Positions 7,840-16,018 of a stretch of 64,000 nucleotides of DNA are shown piece after piece (position 1 is the stretch's first letter; each line of letters begins with the position of its first letter). Made by a program: the position numbers and the translations under genes. The notes below the pieces were generated by a model. It searched no databases. It saw only the letters and a list, made by a program, of their open reading frames with translations, and was not told the DNA's origin. Source of the stretch: an uncultured Clostridia bacterium (GTDB lineage: Bacteria > Bacillota > Clostridia > Christensenellales > Borkfalkiaceae); NCBI GenBank assembly GCA_934271065.1, contig CAKQQQ010000003.1:171736-235735 (forward strand). The letters run 5' to 3'.

Positions 7840-9900
7840 ATGACGAGAATCGAAGAGATCAGAAACGTAGCGATTATCGGGCACAGCGGCGAAGGTAAGA
7901 CCACTCTTACCGAAGCCATACTTTTCAACGCGGGCGCGATCGACCGTCAGGGCAGAGTAGACGACGGAAACACGGTCAGCGATTTCGAGCAGGAAGAGAT
8001 TGCCCGTAAAACGTCGATAAGCCTTACGGCTTCGCGTTGCGAATACACCGACAGAAAGGGCAGACACGTCGTGTTCAACCTTCTCGACGTACCCGGATTT
8101 TTCGACTTCGAAGGCGAACGCAGCGAAGCCCTTGCGGCGGCGGACAACGCGCTTATAGTAACCGGCGCGAACGGAACGCTTACGGTCGGCACGGAAAAGG
8201 CGATAGAATACTGCCTTAAAAATAAAATCCCGTCCATACTGTTTATAAACGGGCTCGATAAAGACAATTGCAACTTCGTTAAAACCGTACACGCCATAAA
8301 GGAAAAATACGGCAACAAAATCGCGCCGATGATTATTCCGAATATGGTAGACGAAAAGATGAAAGGTTTCGTCAAGGTCGCGTACGGCGTTTTAAGGGAT
8401 TGGGAGCGTAACGAACATCCTATCCCCGATAATCTCAAAGCCGACTACGAAGAAGCGCATATCGCGCTTTGCGAAGCGGCGGCGGAAAACGACGAAGAAC
8501 TGCTCGATAAATTCTTCGCGGAAGGCGATCTTTCGGGCGAAGAAATCGAACGCGGCGTAAAACTCGGCGTAAGGGCGTGTTCGACCATAACCGTTCTCGG
8601 CGGAAGCGCGCTCAAAAATCAGGGCGTGTTCAACCTTATGGATAAAATGGTTTCCACTATGTTATCCCCCGCCGACGCGAAGCCGCAGACGGTGTTCGCG
8701 GACGGTAAAGAAGAACAGGTCGTTCCCGATCCCGCCGCTCCGTCGGCGGTCAGAGTGTTCAAAACCACGGTCGATCCGTTCGTCGGCAGACTTAATATGT
8801 TCCGCGCGCTCACTGGGTGCGTGAAGAGCGGCGACACGCTGATCGACGGAAGAACGGGCGAAGCGCAGAAGATAAGCGCGATTTACTATCTGCGCGGCAA
8901 AAAACAGATACCGACCGACGAAATCGGCGCGGGCGATATAGGCGCGTTCGCCAAACTCGGCGCGGTCTCGACCGGCGACGTACTGTCGGTAAGCGGCAAG
9001 ATAACCGCGCCCGAAATCGAAATGCCGCCAGCCGAATACGCTATGGCTATCGGCTCGGCTAAAAAGGGCGACGAAGACAAAGTCTTCGCGGGGCTTAAAA
9101 AGTTACAGGAAGAAGACGTTTCTTTCAGAATAGAAAAGAACGCCGAAACGGGCGAAATGCTCGTGGTGGGCGTTGGCGACACGCAACTTTCGGTGCTGTG
9201 TAAAAAACTCAAAAACAAATTCGGTTGCGACGCGGTTTTGACCGAACCCAAAGTCGCGTACAGAGAGACCATAAGAAAATCCGCCGAAGGCGAAGGCAAG
9301 CATAAAAAGCAGTCGGGCGGCGCGGGGCAGTACGGGCATTGCAAAGTCCGTTTCGAGCCGGGCGCGGAAGACGGCGAGTACGAATTCGTAGACGCGGTCG
9401 TCGGCGGCGTAGTACCCCGTCAGTTTATCCCCGCTGTAGACAAGGGCTTGCGCGAAGCGGTTAAAGAAGGCGTGCTTGCGGGCTACCCCGTAGTCAACCT
9501 TAAATGCACGCTGTACGACGGAAGTTATCACCCCGTAGACAGTAAAGAAGTCGCGTTCGTTTCCGCGGCGCGTCTTGCGTATCTCGACGGAATGAAAAAG
9601 GCTTCGCCCTGCATACTCGAACCGATTATGAAAATGGACGTAACCGTTCCCGACGACTATCTCGGCGACGTAATGGGCGATATGAACAAGCGCAGGGGTA
9701 GAATACTCGGCACGGACACGGTAAACGGAAAGACCGTGGTTACCGCCGAAGTCCCGCAGGGCGAAATACTCAAATACGCCACCGACCTGCGTTCGATGAC
9801 TCAGGGCAGGGGCAGTTACGTTACCGAATTCGCGCGTTACGAAGAAGTACCCGCCGCGATGCAGGACAAAATCATAGCGGAAGCGACCAAAGAAAGATAA
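7840..9900 (+). CDS. EF-G-like translational GTPase paralogue with altered G motifs
   Basis: A 686-residue protein with the full EF-G domain order: G domain, domain II, and C-terminal domains IV/V with ALREAVKEGVLAGYPV-like and MGDMNKRRGRI elements. Length matches EF-G. The G motifs depart from true EF-G. G1 is GHSGEGKTT (residues 14-22). G3 reads DVPGFFDF (83-90), with phenylalanine where the catalytic histidine of DTPGH sits. G4 is NGLD (137-140) rather than NKxD. These features place it in the EF-G-like (FusA2-type) group rather than the housekeeping factor. Its role is unknown; ribosome-associated or tetracycline-protection-like roles are only possibilities. It stands behind its own promoter and is followed by a 34-bp palindrome. 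Confidence 0.85.
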   Translation: MTRIEEIRNVAIIGHSGEGKTTLTEAILFNAGAIDRQGRVDDGNTVSDFEQEEIARKTSISLTASRCEYTDRKGRHVVFNLLDVPGFFDFEGERSEALAAADNALIVTGANGTLTVGTEKAIEYCLKNKIPSILFINGLDKDNCNFVKTVHAIKEKYGNKIAPMIIPNMVDEKMKGFVKVAYGVLRDWERNEHPIPDNLKADYEEAHIALCEAAAENDEELLDKFFAEGDLSGEEIERGVKLGVRACSTITVLGGSALKNQGVFNLMDKMVSTMLSPADAKPQTVFADGKEEQVVPDPAAPSAVRVFKTTVDPFVGRLNMFRALTGCVKSGDTLIDGRTGEAQKISAIYYLRGKKQIPTDEIGAGDIGAFAKLGAVSTGDVLSVSGKITAPEIEMPPAEYAMAIGSAKKGDEDKVFAGLKKLQEEDVSFRIEKNAETGEMLVVGVGDTQLSVLCKKLKNKFGCDAVLTEPKVAYRETIRKSAEGEGKHKKQSGGAGQYGHCKVRFEPGAEDGEYEFVDAVVGGVVPRQFIPAVDKGLREAVKEGVLAGYPVVNLKCTLYDGSYHPVDSKEVAFVSAARLAYLDGMKKASPCILEPIMKMDVTVPDDYLGDVMGDMNKRRGRILGTDTVNGKTVVTAEVPQGEILKYATDLRSMTQGRGSYVTEFARYEEVPAAMQDKIIAEATKER

Positions 9901-9908
9901 TTTCGGAT

Positions 9909-9942
9909 TTTCCGTCCGCCCGAACGTTCGGGCGGACGGAAA
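9909..9942 (+). terminator. Perfect 34-bp palindrome (possible terminator or processing site)
   Basis: TTTCCGTCCGCCCGAAC and its exact reverse complement abut, giving a 17-bp stem with almost no loop. Only ATTTCGG follows, not a clean T-run, so termination is uncertain. It separates the EF-G-like gene from the PfkB kinase gene. Confidence 0.45.
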
Positions 9943-9960
9943 TTTCGGACGGGAGGGACG

Positions 9961-10887
9961 ATGATTTTATCCGTATGCCCTAATCCGAGCGTCGATTGTA
10001 CCATCGAACTCGATACTTTGAAAACGGGCGCGCTCAACAGGGTTGAAAATAAAGTAATAACGTATTCGGGCAAGGCGTTGAACGTTGCGGTCGGCGTGGC
10101 GCGGCTCGGCGGCGACAGTTTCGCCACGGGCTTTATGTTTGACGAAAACGGAAAAATGTTCGTACACGCGCTTGACGACGAAGGCGTTAAAAACACGTTC
10201 GTGTGGAACAAAGGCAGCGCGCGAACCAACTATAAAATAGTCGATAAACGCTCTATGATGACGGAAATCAACGATAAGGGCGAGGCGGTAGACGAGAAAA
10301 AACAGGACGAACTTCTGTATCTCGTCGAGACGCTTTCGCAAAAGGCGAACGTCGTCGTGATGAGCGGTTCTTTGCCGTCGGGCGTTCCCGACGACTATTA
10401 TCTGCGTATGTCGGAGCGTATTCCCGACGGCGTAAAACGCATATTCGACGTTACGGGCGACAGGCTTGCGTACGCGCTTAAAGGCGGCGCGTTTCTGGTA
10501 AAGCCCAACCTTGACGAATTGCAGGAAGTTACGGGCGAGCATTACGACGGTTTCGACGAAATGCTCGGCGGGTGCGAGCGGCTTATAAACGCCGGCGCGG
10601 AGAACGTTATGCTTTCGCTCGGCAGAAAAGGCGCGTTTCTGGTGGATAAAAATTCCGCGCTGTTCTGTAAGAGCGCGACGGTCGCCGTAAACAGCACGGT
10701 CGGCGCGGGCGACGGAATGGTCGCGGCGGCGGCTCTGGCGATAGAACGCGGCGAGCCGCGCGACGAAATTTTAAGATGCGCCGTGGCGGCGGGTACTGCG
10801 TCCGTGACGACGCCGGGTACGAATTTGTTTTACAGGGATAAATTTCTTGAAATATACGACCGCATCAAAGTCGAAAAAATATACTGA
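9961..10887 (+). CDS. PfkB-family sugar-phosphate kinase (1-phosphofructokinase type)
   Basis: A 308-residue ribokinase-fold kinase of the 1-phosphofructokinase/tagatose-6-phosphate kinase group. It has the N-terminal NPSVDCTI substrate strand, GKALNVAVGVARLGG, MSGSLPSGVP, KPNLDEL and the C-terminal anion-hole and catalytic-base motif VGAGDGM. The family phosphorylates fructose-1-phosphate or related sugar phosphates with ATP. No PTS fructose transporter is adjacent, so the substrate cannot be fixed from context. GGGAGG lies just upstream of the ATG. A 38-bp copy of a dispersed repeat begins 6 bp after the stop. Confidence 0.88.
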   Translation: MILSVCPNPSVDCTIELDTLKTGALNRVENKVITYSGKALNVAVGVARLGGDSFATGFMFDENGKMFVHALDDEGVKNTFVWNKGSARTNYKIVDKRSMMTEINDKGEAVDEKKQDELLYLVETLSQKANVVVMSGSLPSGVPDDYYLRMSERIPDGVKRIFDVTGDRLAYALKGGAFLVKPNLDELQEVTGEHYDGFDEMLGGCERLINAGAENVMLSLGRKGAFLVDKNSALFCKSATVAVNSTVGAGDGMVAAAALAIERGEPRDEILRCAVAAGTASVTTPGTNLFYRDKFLEIYDRIKVEKIY

Positions 10888-10893
10888 CGATCG

Positions 10894-10931
10894 TAGCCAC
10901 AGGTGATTGTGTTAGAACCCGCCAAAACGCC
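10894..10931 (+). repeat. Solo end of a dispersed inverted-repeat element
   Basis: TAGCCACAGGTGATTG and the following bases match the left end of the 63121-63402 element at about 33 of 38 positions (ending GCCAAAAC). No inverted partner is seen within the next 200 bp. It may be a decayed or truncated copy. Confidence 0.7.
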
Positions 10932-10956
10932 AACCGAAGCGATTGCGTCCGTAGTA

Positions 10957-10977
10957 AAAAACGATGCGGTCGTTTTT
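10957..10977 (+). terminator. Intrinsic terminator after the PfkB kinase gene
   Basis: AAAAACGA and TCGTTTTT form a stem around the loop TGCGG, with a T-run at the 3' side. It lies about 70 bp after the kinase stop and just before the next promoter. Confidence 0.6.
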
Positions 10978-10979
10978 GC

Positions 10980-11008
10980 TTGCGTTTTTTAAGTAAATAT
11001 GCTAAAAT
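10980..11008 (+). promoter_or_regulatory. Promoter of the APH-fold kinase gene
   Basis: TTGCGT (10980-10985), a 17-bp spacer and TAAAAT (11003-11008). The predicted leader is about 58 nt and contains AGAGAG-type purines before the ATG at 11073. Confidence 0.6.
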
Positions 11009-11072
11009 GTACTTCGACTGCATATACAAAAAGAGAACTACCGAGTAAAAACAGGGAACATCAGAGAGAAGT

Positions 11073-12182
11073 ATGGACAGAAAAATCGAAAGAATCTGCC
11101 GTGAATTCGGCGTTACCGGCGAGTACGTCAATTACGAAATCGTCACGAACGGACACATAAACTGCACCTATAAAGTCTTTTTTATCCGCAACGGCGAAAT
11201 TAAGGACTATATATTGCAGAAGATAAACGGCTACGTCTTCAAAAATCCGGTAATCGTTATGGATAACATCGTCAGGGTTACCGAATATATACGGGCTAAA
11301 ATAAAGGCGACGGGCGTCAGCGCGAAGCGTTACGTTTTGCATTACAGTCGTACCGAAGACGGCAAGTATTATCTCGTCGACGAGAACGGCTGGTTCTGGC
11401 GTTGTTCGCGGTTCATAGACGATTCCGTAACGTTTAATATGACCGACAATCTCGGCGTCATAGAAGAGACGGGTAAAGCGTTCGGCGAGTTTCAGATGTA
11501 TCTCGGCGACTTTCCCGTAAAGGATCTGAACATAGTCATACCGCACTTCCATAACACGGTTATGCGGTACGAGACCTTTGAAAAGGCGATAGAGAAAGAC
11601 GAAGCGGGGCGCAGGGCGCAGGTTCAGCCCGAAATAGACGGTTATCTCGCGCTTAAAGAAATCGCCACGCGTATGTACGGTATGCAGGTTAAGGGCGAAC
11701 TTCCGCTTAAAGTCACGCATAACGACACCAAATGCAATAACGTGCTGTTCGATAAAGACACTTTGCGGCACTTGTCGGTTATAGATCTCGACACGGTTAT
11801 GCCCGGTCTCGTCGGGTTCGACTTCGGCGACGCCATCCGCTTTATCGCCAACACCTGCGACGAAGACGAGCGCGACCTGTCGGCGGTAAAACTCGATATG
11901 TCCAAGTTCAAAGCGTTCACGAAAGGCTTTTTGTCTATGGTCGGCGAGACTTTGACGAAGAACGAGACGGAGACTCTTCCGCTCGGCGCGATAACGATGA
12001 CCGTCGAGTGCGGAATGCGCTTTTTAACCGATTATCTCGACGGCGACAAGTATTTCAAGGTCTGCCGCAAAACGCATAATCTCGACCGCGCCAGATGCCA
12101 ACTCGCTCTTGCGCGCGATATGATCGCCAAGTACGACGCGATGAAAGCCGTCGTCGACGAATATTCCGAAACCTACGCTTAA
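11073..12182 (+). CDS. APH-fold sugar kinase, N-acetylhexosamine 1-kinase-like
   Basis: A 369-residue cytoplasmic kinase with the aminoglycoside phosphotransferase fold. The N-terminal ATP-binding part reads NGHINCTYKVFF...YILQKINGYVFKNP, a pattern shared with the N-acetylhexosamine 1-kinases (NahK type) of host-glycan users. The catalytic loop is THNDTKCNNVLFD (Brenner motif), and VIDLDTVMPGLVGFDFGDAIR supplies the metal-binding aspartates. Length fits NahK (about 360). The NahK assignment is inference from these motifs. A different small-molecule substrate is possible because no lacto-N-biose phosphorylase or epimerase is nearby. It has its own promoter at 10980. Confidence 0.75.
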   Translation: MDRKIERICREFGVTGEYVNYEIVTNGHINCTYKVFFIRNGEIKDYILQKINGYVFKNPVIVMDNIVRVTEYIRAKIKATGVSAKRYVLHYSRTEDGKYYLVDENGWFWRCSRFIDDSVTFNMTDNLGVIEETGKAFGEFQMYLGDFPVKDLNIVIPHFHNTVMRYETFEKAIEKDEAGRRAQVQPEIDGYLALKEIATRMYGMQVKGELPLKVTHNDTKCNNVLFDKDTLRHLSVIDLDTVMPGLVGFDFGDAIRFIANTCDEDERDLSAVKLDMSKFKAFTKGFLSMVGETLTKNETETLPLGAITMTVECGMRFLTDYLDGDKYFKVCRKTHNLDRARCQLALARDMIAKYDAMKAVVDEYSETYA

Positions 12183-12197
12183 AATAAGGCGTAACGA

Positions 12198-12226
12198 TTG
12201 ACTAAAATTTCATTAAATGGTATAAT
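12198..12226 (+). promoter_or_regulatory. Promoter of the potassium transporter gene
   Basis: TTGACT (12198-12203), a 17-bp spacer and TATAAT (12221-12226). The predicted start near 12233 falls inside the 5' arm of the hairpin that begins right after the -10 box. Confidence 0.8.
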
Positions 12227-12256
12227 GGGGCGTAATTTAGCGTTACGCCCCTTTTT
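12227..12256 (+). terminator. Terminator hairpin overlapping the trkH transcription start
   Basis: GGGGCGTAA pairs with TTACGCCCC, and TTTTT follows. The 5' arm starts immediately after TATAAT. Only transcripts coming from upstream would therefore contain both arms and terminate. RNA started at the trkH promoter lacks the GGGGCG half. Confidence 0.7.
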
Positions 12257-12277
12257 CGTAGCGCAGATAAATTCCCT

Positions 12278-13609
12278 ATGCGTAAATTTTTCAAAAAAAT
12301 ATCCGTCGCGCAGAGTATGATACTCGCGTTTATGGCGGTCATAATACTCGGCAGTTTTCTGCTCTGTCTTCCTTTCGCTTCCAACGACGGAAAGTGGACT
12401 AATTACGGCGACGCGTTGTTTACCGCCGTCACGTCCACCTGCGTAACGGGGCTGGTCGTGGTGGATACCGCGGCGCATTGGTCGCTTTTCGGTCAGATAG
12501 TCATACTCGTCCTTATTCAGATAGGCGGGCTGGGCGTTATAACCGTCGCGATTGCCGTCACCACCTGGACTAAACATAAAATCGGTCTGCACGAGCGTAC
12601 TGCGGTAAGAGATTCGCTTGCCGCGACGCAGATAGGCGGCGTGGTAAGGCTTATGCGTTTCATCGTCGCTACCACGTTCGTTCTCGAACTCGTCGGCGCG
12701 ATACTCCTTTCGATAGTGTTCGTGCCGGACTACGGGTTTTTCAAGGGCGTATGGTGCGGAATATTCCATTCCGTATCGTCGTTTTGCAACGCCGGTTTAG
12801 ACATACTCGGCGGCGCGGGCAACGAGTACGCGTCGATGACCGCTTACGCGTCGAATCCGCTGCTCAATATAACGGTAATGTTTCTCGTCGTGGCGGGCGG
12901 AATAGGTTTTCTCACGTGGGACGATATGCGCAAGCATAAGTTCAGACTGCACGAATACCGCCTGCAATCCAAAATAATACTTACCGCCACGTCCGTTTTC
13001 ATACTCGTACCGGCGATATGGTTTTTCTTTATGGACTTTTCGGGCGAAGAAACGGGTACGCGTATACTCAAATCGCTGTTTATGGCTATAACGCCGCGAA
13101 CGGCGGGCAGTAACACGGCGGATCTTAACGCTATGTCCGCAAGCAGCAGATTTTTGACGATCGCGCTTATGCTCACGGGCGGCGCGTCGGGTTCGGCGGC
13201 GGGCGGAATAAAAATCAACACGGTCAGCCTGCTGTTCATCGCTATGATTTCTATATTCAGACGCAACAGAGACGTAACGGTATTCCGTCGCAGAATATCC
13301 GACGCGACCGTTCGTCGCGCGGCGGCGGTCGCGTCGTTGTACGTCACGCTGTGGGCGGTAGGCGGAATGGCTATAAGCGCGATCGACGGTTTGCCGATTG
13401 ACGAATGTCTGTACGAAACCGCGTCGGCGATAGGCACGGTCGGGCTGTCGCTCGGCATAACCCCGTCGCTTTCCGTCGCGTCGCGGATAATAGTTATGGC
13501 GTTTATGTTTTTCGGGCGAATGGGCGGCATTACTTTCGCCTTCGCGACCATTATCAAAAAGAACGATCCCACGGCGCGTTTGCCGGAAGAAAAAGTAAAC
13601 GTCGGTTAG
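12278..13609 (+). CDS. TrkH/KtrB-type potassium uptake membrane subunit
   Basis: A 443-residue integral membrane protein with the four-repeat pore architecture of the Trk/Ktr/HKT superfamily. The four selectivity-filter segments are recognisable in order: TSTCVTGLV, SSFCNAGLD, TPRTAGSNT and AIGTVGLSLG. It takes up K+ across the cytoplasmic membrane and normally works with a cytoplasmic RCK-type regulator (KtrA/TrkA). No such gene is adjacent, so it must be encoded elsewhere or be absent. The length suits KtrB. Its 45-nt leader has no obvious Shine-Dalgarno site. Confidence 0.9.
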   Translation: MRKFFKKISVAQSMILAFMAVIILGSFLLCLPFASNDGKWTNYGDALFTAVTSTCVTGLVVVDTAAHWSLFGQIVILVLIQIGGLGVITVAIAVTTWTKHKIGLHERTAVRDSLAATQIGGVVRLMRFIVATTFVLELVGAILLSIVFVPDYGFFKGVWCGIFHSVSSFCNAGLDILGGAGNEYASMTAYASNPLLNITVMFLVVAGGIGFLTWDDMRKHKFRLHEYRLQSKIILTATSVFILVPAIWFFFMDFSGEETGTRILKSLFMAITPRTAGSNTADLNAMSASSRFLTIALMLTGGASGSAAGGIKINTVSLLFIAMISIFRRNRDVTVFRRRISDATVRRAAAVASLYVTLWAVGGMAISAIDGLPIDECLYETASAIGTVGLSLGITPSLSVASRIIVMAFMFFGRMGGITFAFATIIKKNDPTARLPEEKVNVG

Positions 13610-13667
13610 CCCGTAAAACGCTACGGATATTATCAATCGGAACGACACCGAAATATAAGGAGAAACT

Positions 13668-14498
13668 ATGAGTTATGCAGACAAGGTGTTCCGCGCCAAC
13701 GCGGAAGACATATTAAGCAACGGCGTTTGGGATACCGACCGCGAAGTTCGCCCGAGATGGCTCGACGGCACGCCGGCGCACACCGTAAAGAAGTTTTGCG
13801 TCGTCAACCGTTACGACCTTTCAAAGGAGTTCCCTATAATAACTTTGCGCAAGCAGGGTTTTAAGAACGCCGTAGACGAGATTTTATGGATATGGCAGAA
13901 AAAGTCCAACAGAATCTGCGATCTGCATTCCCATATATGGGATAGTTGGGCGGGCGAAGACGGCACGATCGGCAAAGCCTACGGCTATCAACTCGGCGTA
14001 AAGCATAAGTATAAAGAAGGCGAGTTCGATCAGGTGGACAGGGTTTTATACGACCTGAAACACAACCCCGCTTCCCGCCGTATAATGACCAATATTTACA
14101 CTTTCGCGGATCTCAACGAAATGAATTTATACCCCTGCGCGTATTCGATGACTTTTAACGTAACGGGCAACAAACTCAACGGAATACTCAATCAGCGTTC
14201 TAACGATATGGCGGTCGCCAACGGCTGGAACGTTATGCAGTACGCCGTATTGCTGCATATGTTCGCGCAGGTCTCGGGGCTTGAAGTCGGCGAACTCGTC
14301 CACGTCATCGCGGATGCGCACATTTACGACAGGCATATTCCGTCGGTTAAAGAGATGCTTCTCAACCCCGAATATCCCGCGCCGAAATTCGTTATGAACC
14401 CCGACGTAAAGAATTTTTACGATTTTACTACGGACGATTTCAGACTCGAAGGCTACGAAGCCACGCCGCTTAAAACCCGGTTGGAGGTCGCCGTATGA
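13668..14498 (+). CDS. thyA: Thymidylate synthase
   Basis: A 276-residue ThyA that methylates dUMP to dTMP using methylene-tetrahydrofolate. The catalytic cysteine sits in LYPCAYSMTF (family PPCH region; here PCA, a variant seen in some relatives). QRSNDMAVANGWNVMQYAVL and the nucleotide-binding AHIYDRH follow. The start has AAGGAGAAACT directly upstream. The stop overlaps the folA start by ATGA, so the dTMP cycle enzymes are translationally coupled. Confidence 0.95.
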   Translation: MSYADKVFRANAEDILSNGVWDTDREVRPRWLDGTPAHTVKKFCVVNRYDLSKEFPIITLRKQGFKNAVDEILWIWQKKSNRICDLHSHIWDSWAGEDGTIGKAYGYQLGVKHKYKEGEFDQVDRVLYDLKHNPASRRIMTNIYTFADLNEMNLYPCAYSMTFNVTGNKLNGILNQRSNDMAVANGWNVMQYAVLLHMFAQVSGLEVGELVHVIADAHIYDRHIPSVKEMLLNPEYPAPKFVMNPDVKNFYDFTTDDFRLEGYEATPLKTRLEVAV

Positions 14499-14995
14499 TA
14501 CGCGCGATAGTCGCCGTAGACGAAAAATGGGGAATAGGTAAAAATAACGGCCTTTTGTTCCGTTTGCGCGAAGATATGAAATTCTTTCGCGAGACGACGC
14601 TCGGTTCGACCGTGTGTATGGGCTATAACACGCTTTTGTCATTCCCGAACGGTAAGCCGTTGCCGAAGCGCAATAACGTGGTAATCTGTCCTGCGGACGT
14701 TACCCGCGACGACGTCGTCTGCGTGCATAGTATGGAAGAGATGTTGTCGCTGATAAGAGCGGCGGCGGGCGACGTGTACGTCATCGGCGGGGCGACGTTT
14801 TATCGCTCTATGTTACCGTATTGCGAAGAAGTGCTCGTCACGAAAGTCGCTGCGGACGGCGGAGCGGAATTGTTTTTCGACAATCTCGACGAAAACCCGA
14901 ATTTTATCTGCTCGCGTATGAGTCTGCCGATTAACGACAGCGGCTACAAGATAGTGTTTACCGTTTACAGAAACATAAATCCGATAAAACCGTAA
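14495..14995 (+). CDS. folA: Dihydrofolate reductase
   Basis: A 166-residue DHFR that regenerates tetrahydrofolate with NADPH after the thymidylate synthase reaction. The N-terminal AIVAVDEKWGIGKNNGLLFRLREDMKFF holds the conserved W-G-I-G and the catalytic acidic residue (D in LREDMKFF). CMGYNTLLSF corresponds to the usual MGRKT/S segment and VIGGATFYRSML to the GG nucleotide site. The start overlaps the thyA stop (ATGA). It is followed 18 bp later by udk. Confidence 0.93.
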   Translation: MIRAIVAVDEKWGIGKNNGLLFRLREDMKFFRETTLGSTVCMGYNTLLSFPNGKPLPKRNNVVICPADVTRDDVVCVHSMEEMLSLIRAAAGDVYVIGGATFYRSMLPYCEEVLVTKVAADGGAELFFDNLDENPNFICSRMSLPINDSGYKIVFTVYRNINPIKP

Positions 14996-15013
14996 TCCGT
15001 CGAGGTACGAACG

Positions 15014-15643
15014 ATGAACGAATCTCTGGTAATAGGCATAGCGGGCGGAAGCGGGTCGGGCAAATCGACCTTCGCCAAGAGAATATGCGATTATTTTAAG
15101 GACGACGCCGCACTCGTGCATTGCGATAATTACTATCGCGCGCACGACGATATACCGCTCGAGCGGCGTTCGCGGCTCAATTACGACGCGCCAGAAGCCT
15201 TTGAATTCGATTTGATGATAAAGCATATCCGCGCGCTTAAATCCGGTTCGAGCGTCTGCTGTCCGGTTTACGATTTTGCGGTGCATAACCGTAGCGATAA
15301 GACGGTTATCATAGAATCCAAGCCCGTAATCGTAATCGACGGAATACTCGCGCTGTACGAAGAAGAACTGCGCGATACGATCGATATAAAAGTTTTCGTC
15401 GAGACCGACGCGGACGAGCGTATTTTAAGGCGCGTCCGCCGCGACGTGGGCGAACGCGGCAGAAGCGTGGAGAGCATTATAGAACAATATCTCGGCACGG
15501 TAAAGCCTATGCATTACAGGTACGTCGAGCCGACGCGGCAATACGCCGACGTGATTATAAACGGCGGGTTTAACGACGTTGCGTTCGATTTGTTCAGAAC
15601 GAAGATACGGAACTATCTTCAAACGGGAGAAATAATAAAATGA
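15014..15643 (+). CDS. udk: Uridine kinase
   Basis: A 209-residue nucleoside kinase of the pyrimidine salvage pathway (uridine/cytidine to UMP/CMP). It has Walker A GIAGGSGSGKSTFA, the substrate region CDNYYRAHDD and LNYDAPEAFEFD, PVYDFAVHNR, and the lid RRVRRDVGERGRS. Length matches the family. It is the third gene of a nucleotide-metabolism cluster thyA-folA-udk. Its stop overlaps the next start by ATGA. Confidence 0.93.
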   Translation: MNESLVIGIAGGSGSGKSTFAKRICDYFKDDAALVHCDNYYRAHDDIPLERRSRLNYDAPEAFEFDLMIKHIRALKSGSSVCCPVYDFAVHNRSDKTVIIESKPVIVIDGILALYEEELRDTIDIKVFVETDADERILRRVRRDVGERGRSVESIIEQYLGTVKPMHYRYVEPTRQYADVIINGGFNDVAFDLFRTKIRNYLQTGEIIK

Positions 15644-15906
15644 GAATACTCGTAACGGGCGCGCGCGGTTTCGTCGGTAAGAATCTGTGTTGCGCGCTCA
15701 AAAACGTCAGAGACGGATTAGATCGTACGCGTTCGGGGCTTGTCGTAGACGAGATTATGGAATATGATCTCGGCGACGAAGACAAACTTTGCGAATACGG
15801 CTTACCCGTACCCGATTACGTCGACGAGAACGTCTCTACCAAAGTCGTTAAAATCATACAGTCATACGTCGGGATAGTCGACAAAATGGTCTGGAGAAAG
15901 TTTTAA
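15640..15906 (+). pseudogene. In-frame chimera: CapF-like reductase N-terminus joined to a CapG-like epimerase C-terminus
   Basis: An 88-residue frame. The first half (MRILVTGARGFVGKNL, then DRTRSGL and EIMEYD) is the start of a capsule-type SDR reductase (CapF/WbjC family), with the Rossmann GxxGxxG. Around residue 55 it changes abruptly. The last 32 residues (DYVDENVSTKVVKIIQSY, ending VWRKF) look like the extreme C-terminus of a non-hydrolysing UDP-GlcNAc 2-epimerase (CapG/WecB). The two genes normally follow one another in capsule clusters. The simplest explanation is a deletion that removed most of both while keeping frame. It cannot be a working enzyme of either kind. It overlaps udk by 4 nt. 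Family assignment of the C-terminal part is from memory of the motif. Confidence 0.6.
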
Positions 15907-15941
15907 TTATCGAATCGCGGCGATTTCGACGCGTAATACGC

Positions 15942-15970
15942 TTGACTAATTTAATAAAAGAGAATATAAT
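15942..15970 (+). promoter_or_regulatory. Promoter of the FAD oxidoreductase gene
   Basis: TTGACT (15942-15947), a 17-bp spacer and TATAAT (15965-15970). The leader is about 42 nt to the ATG at 16019. Confidence 0.8.
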
Positions 15971-16018
15971 TCTAACTTCGGAAGGGCGACGGACGCTTTT
16001 CCAAAGGGGTACACCGAT

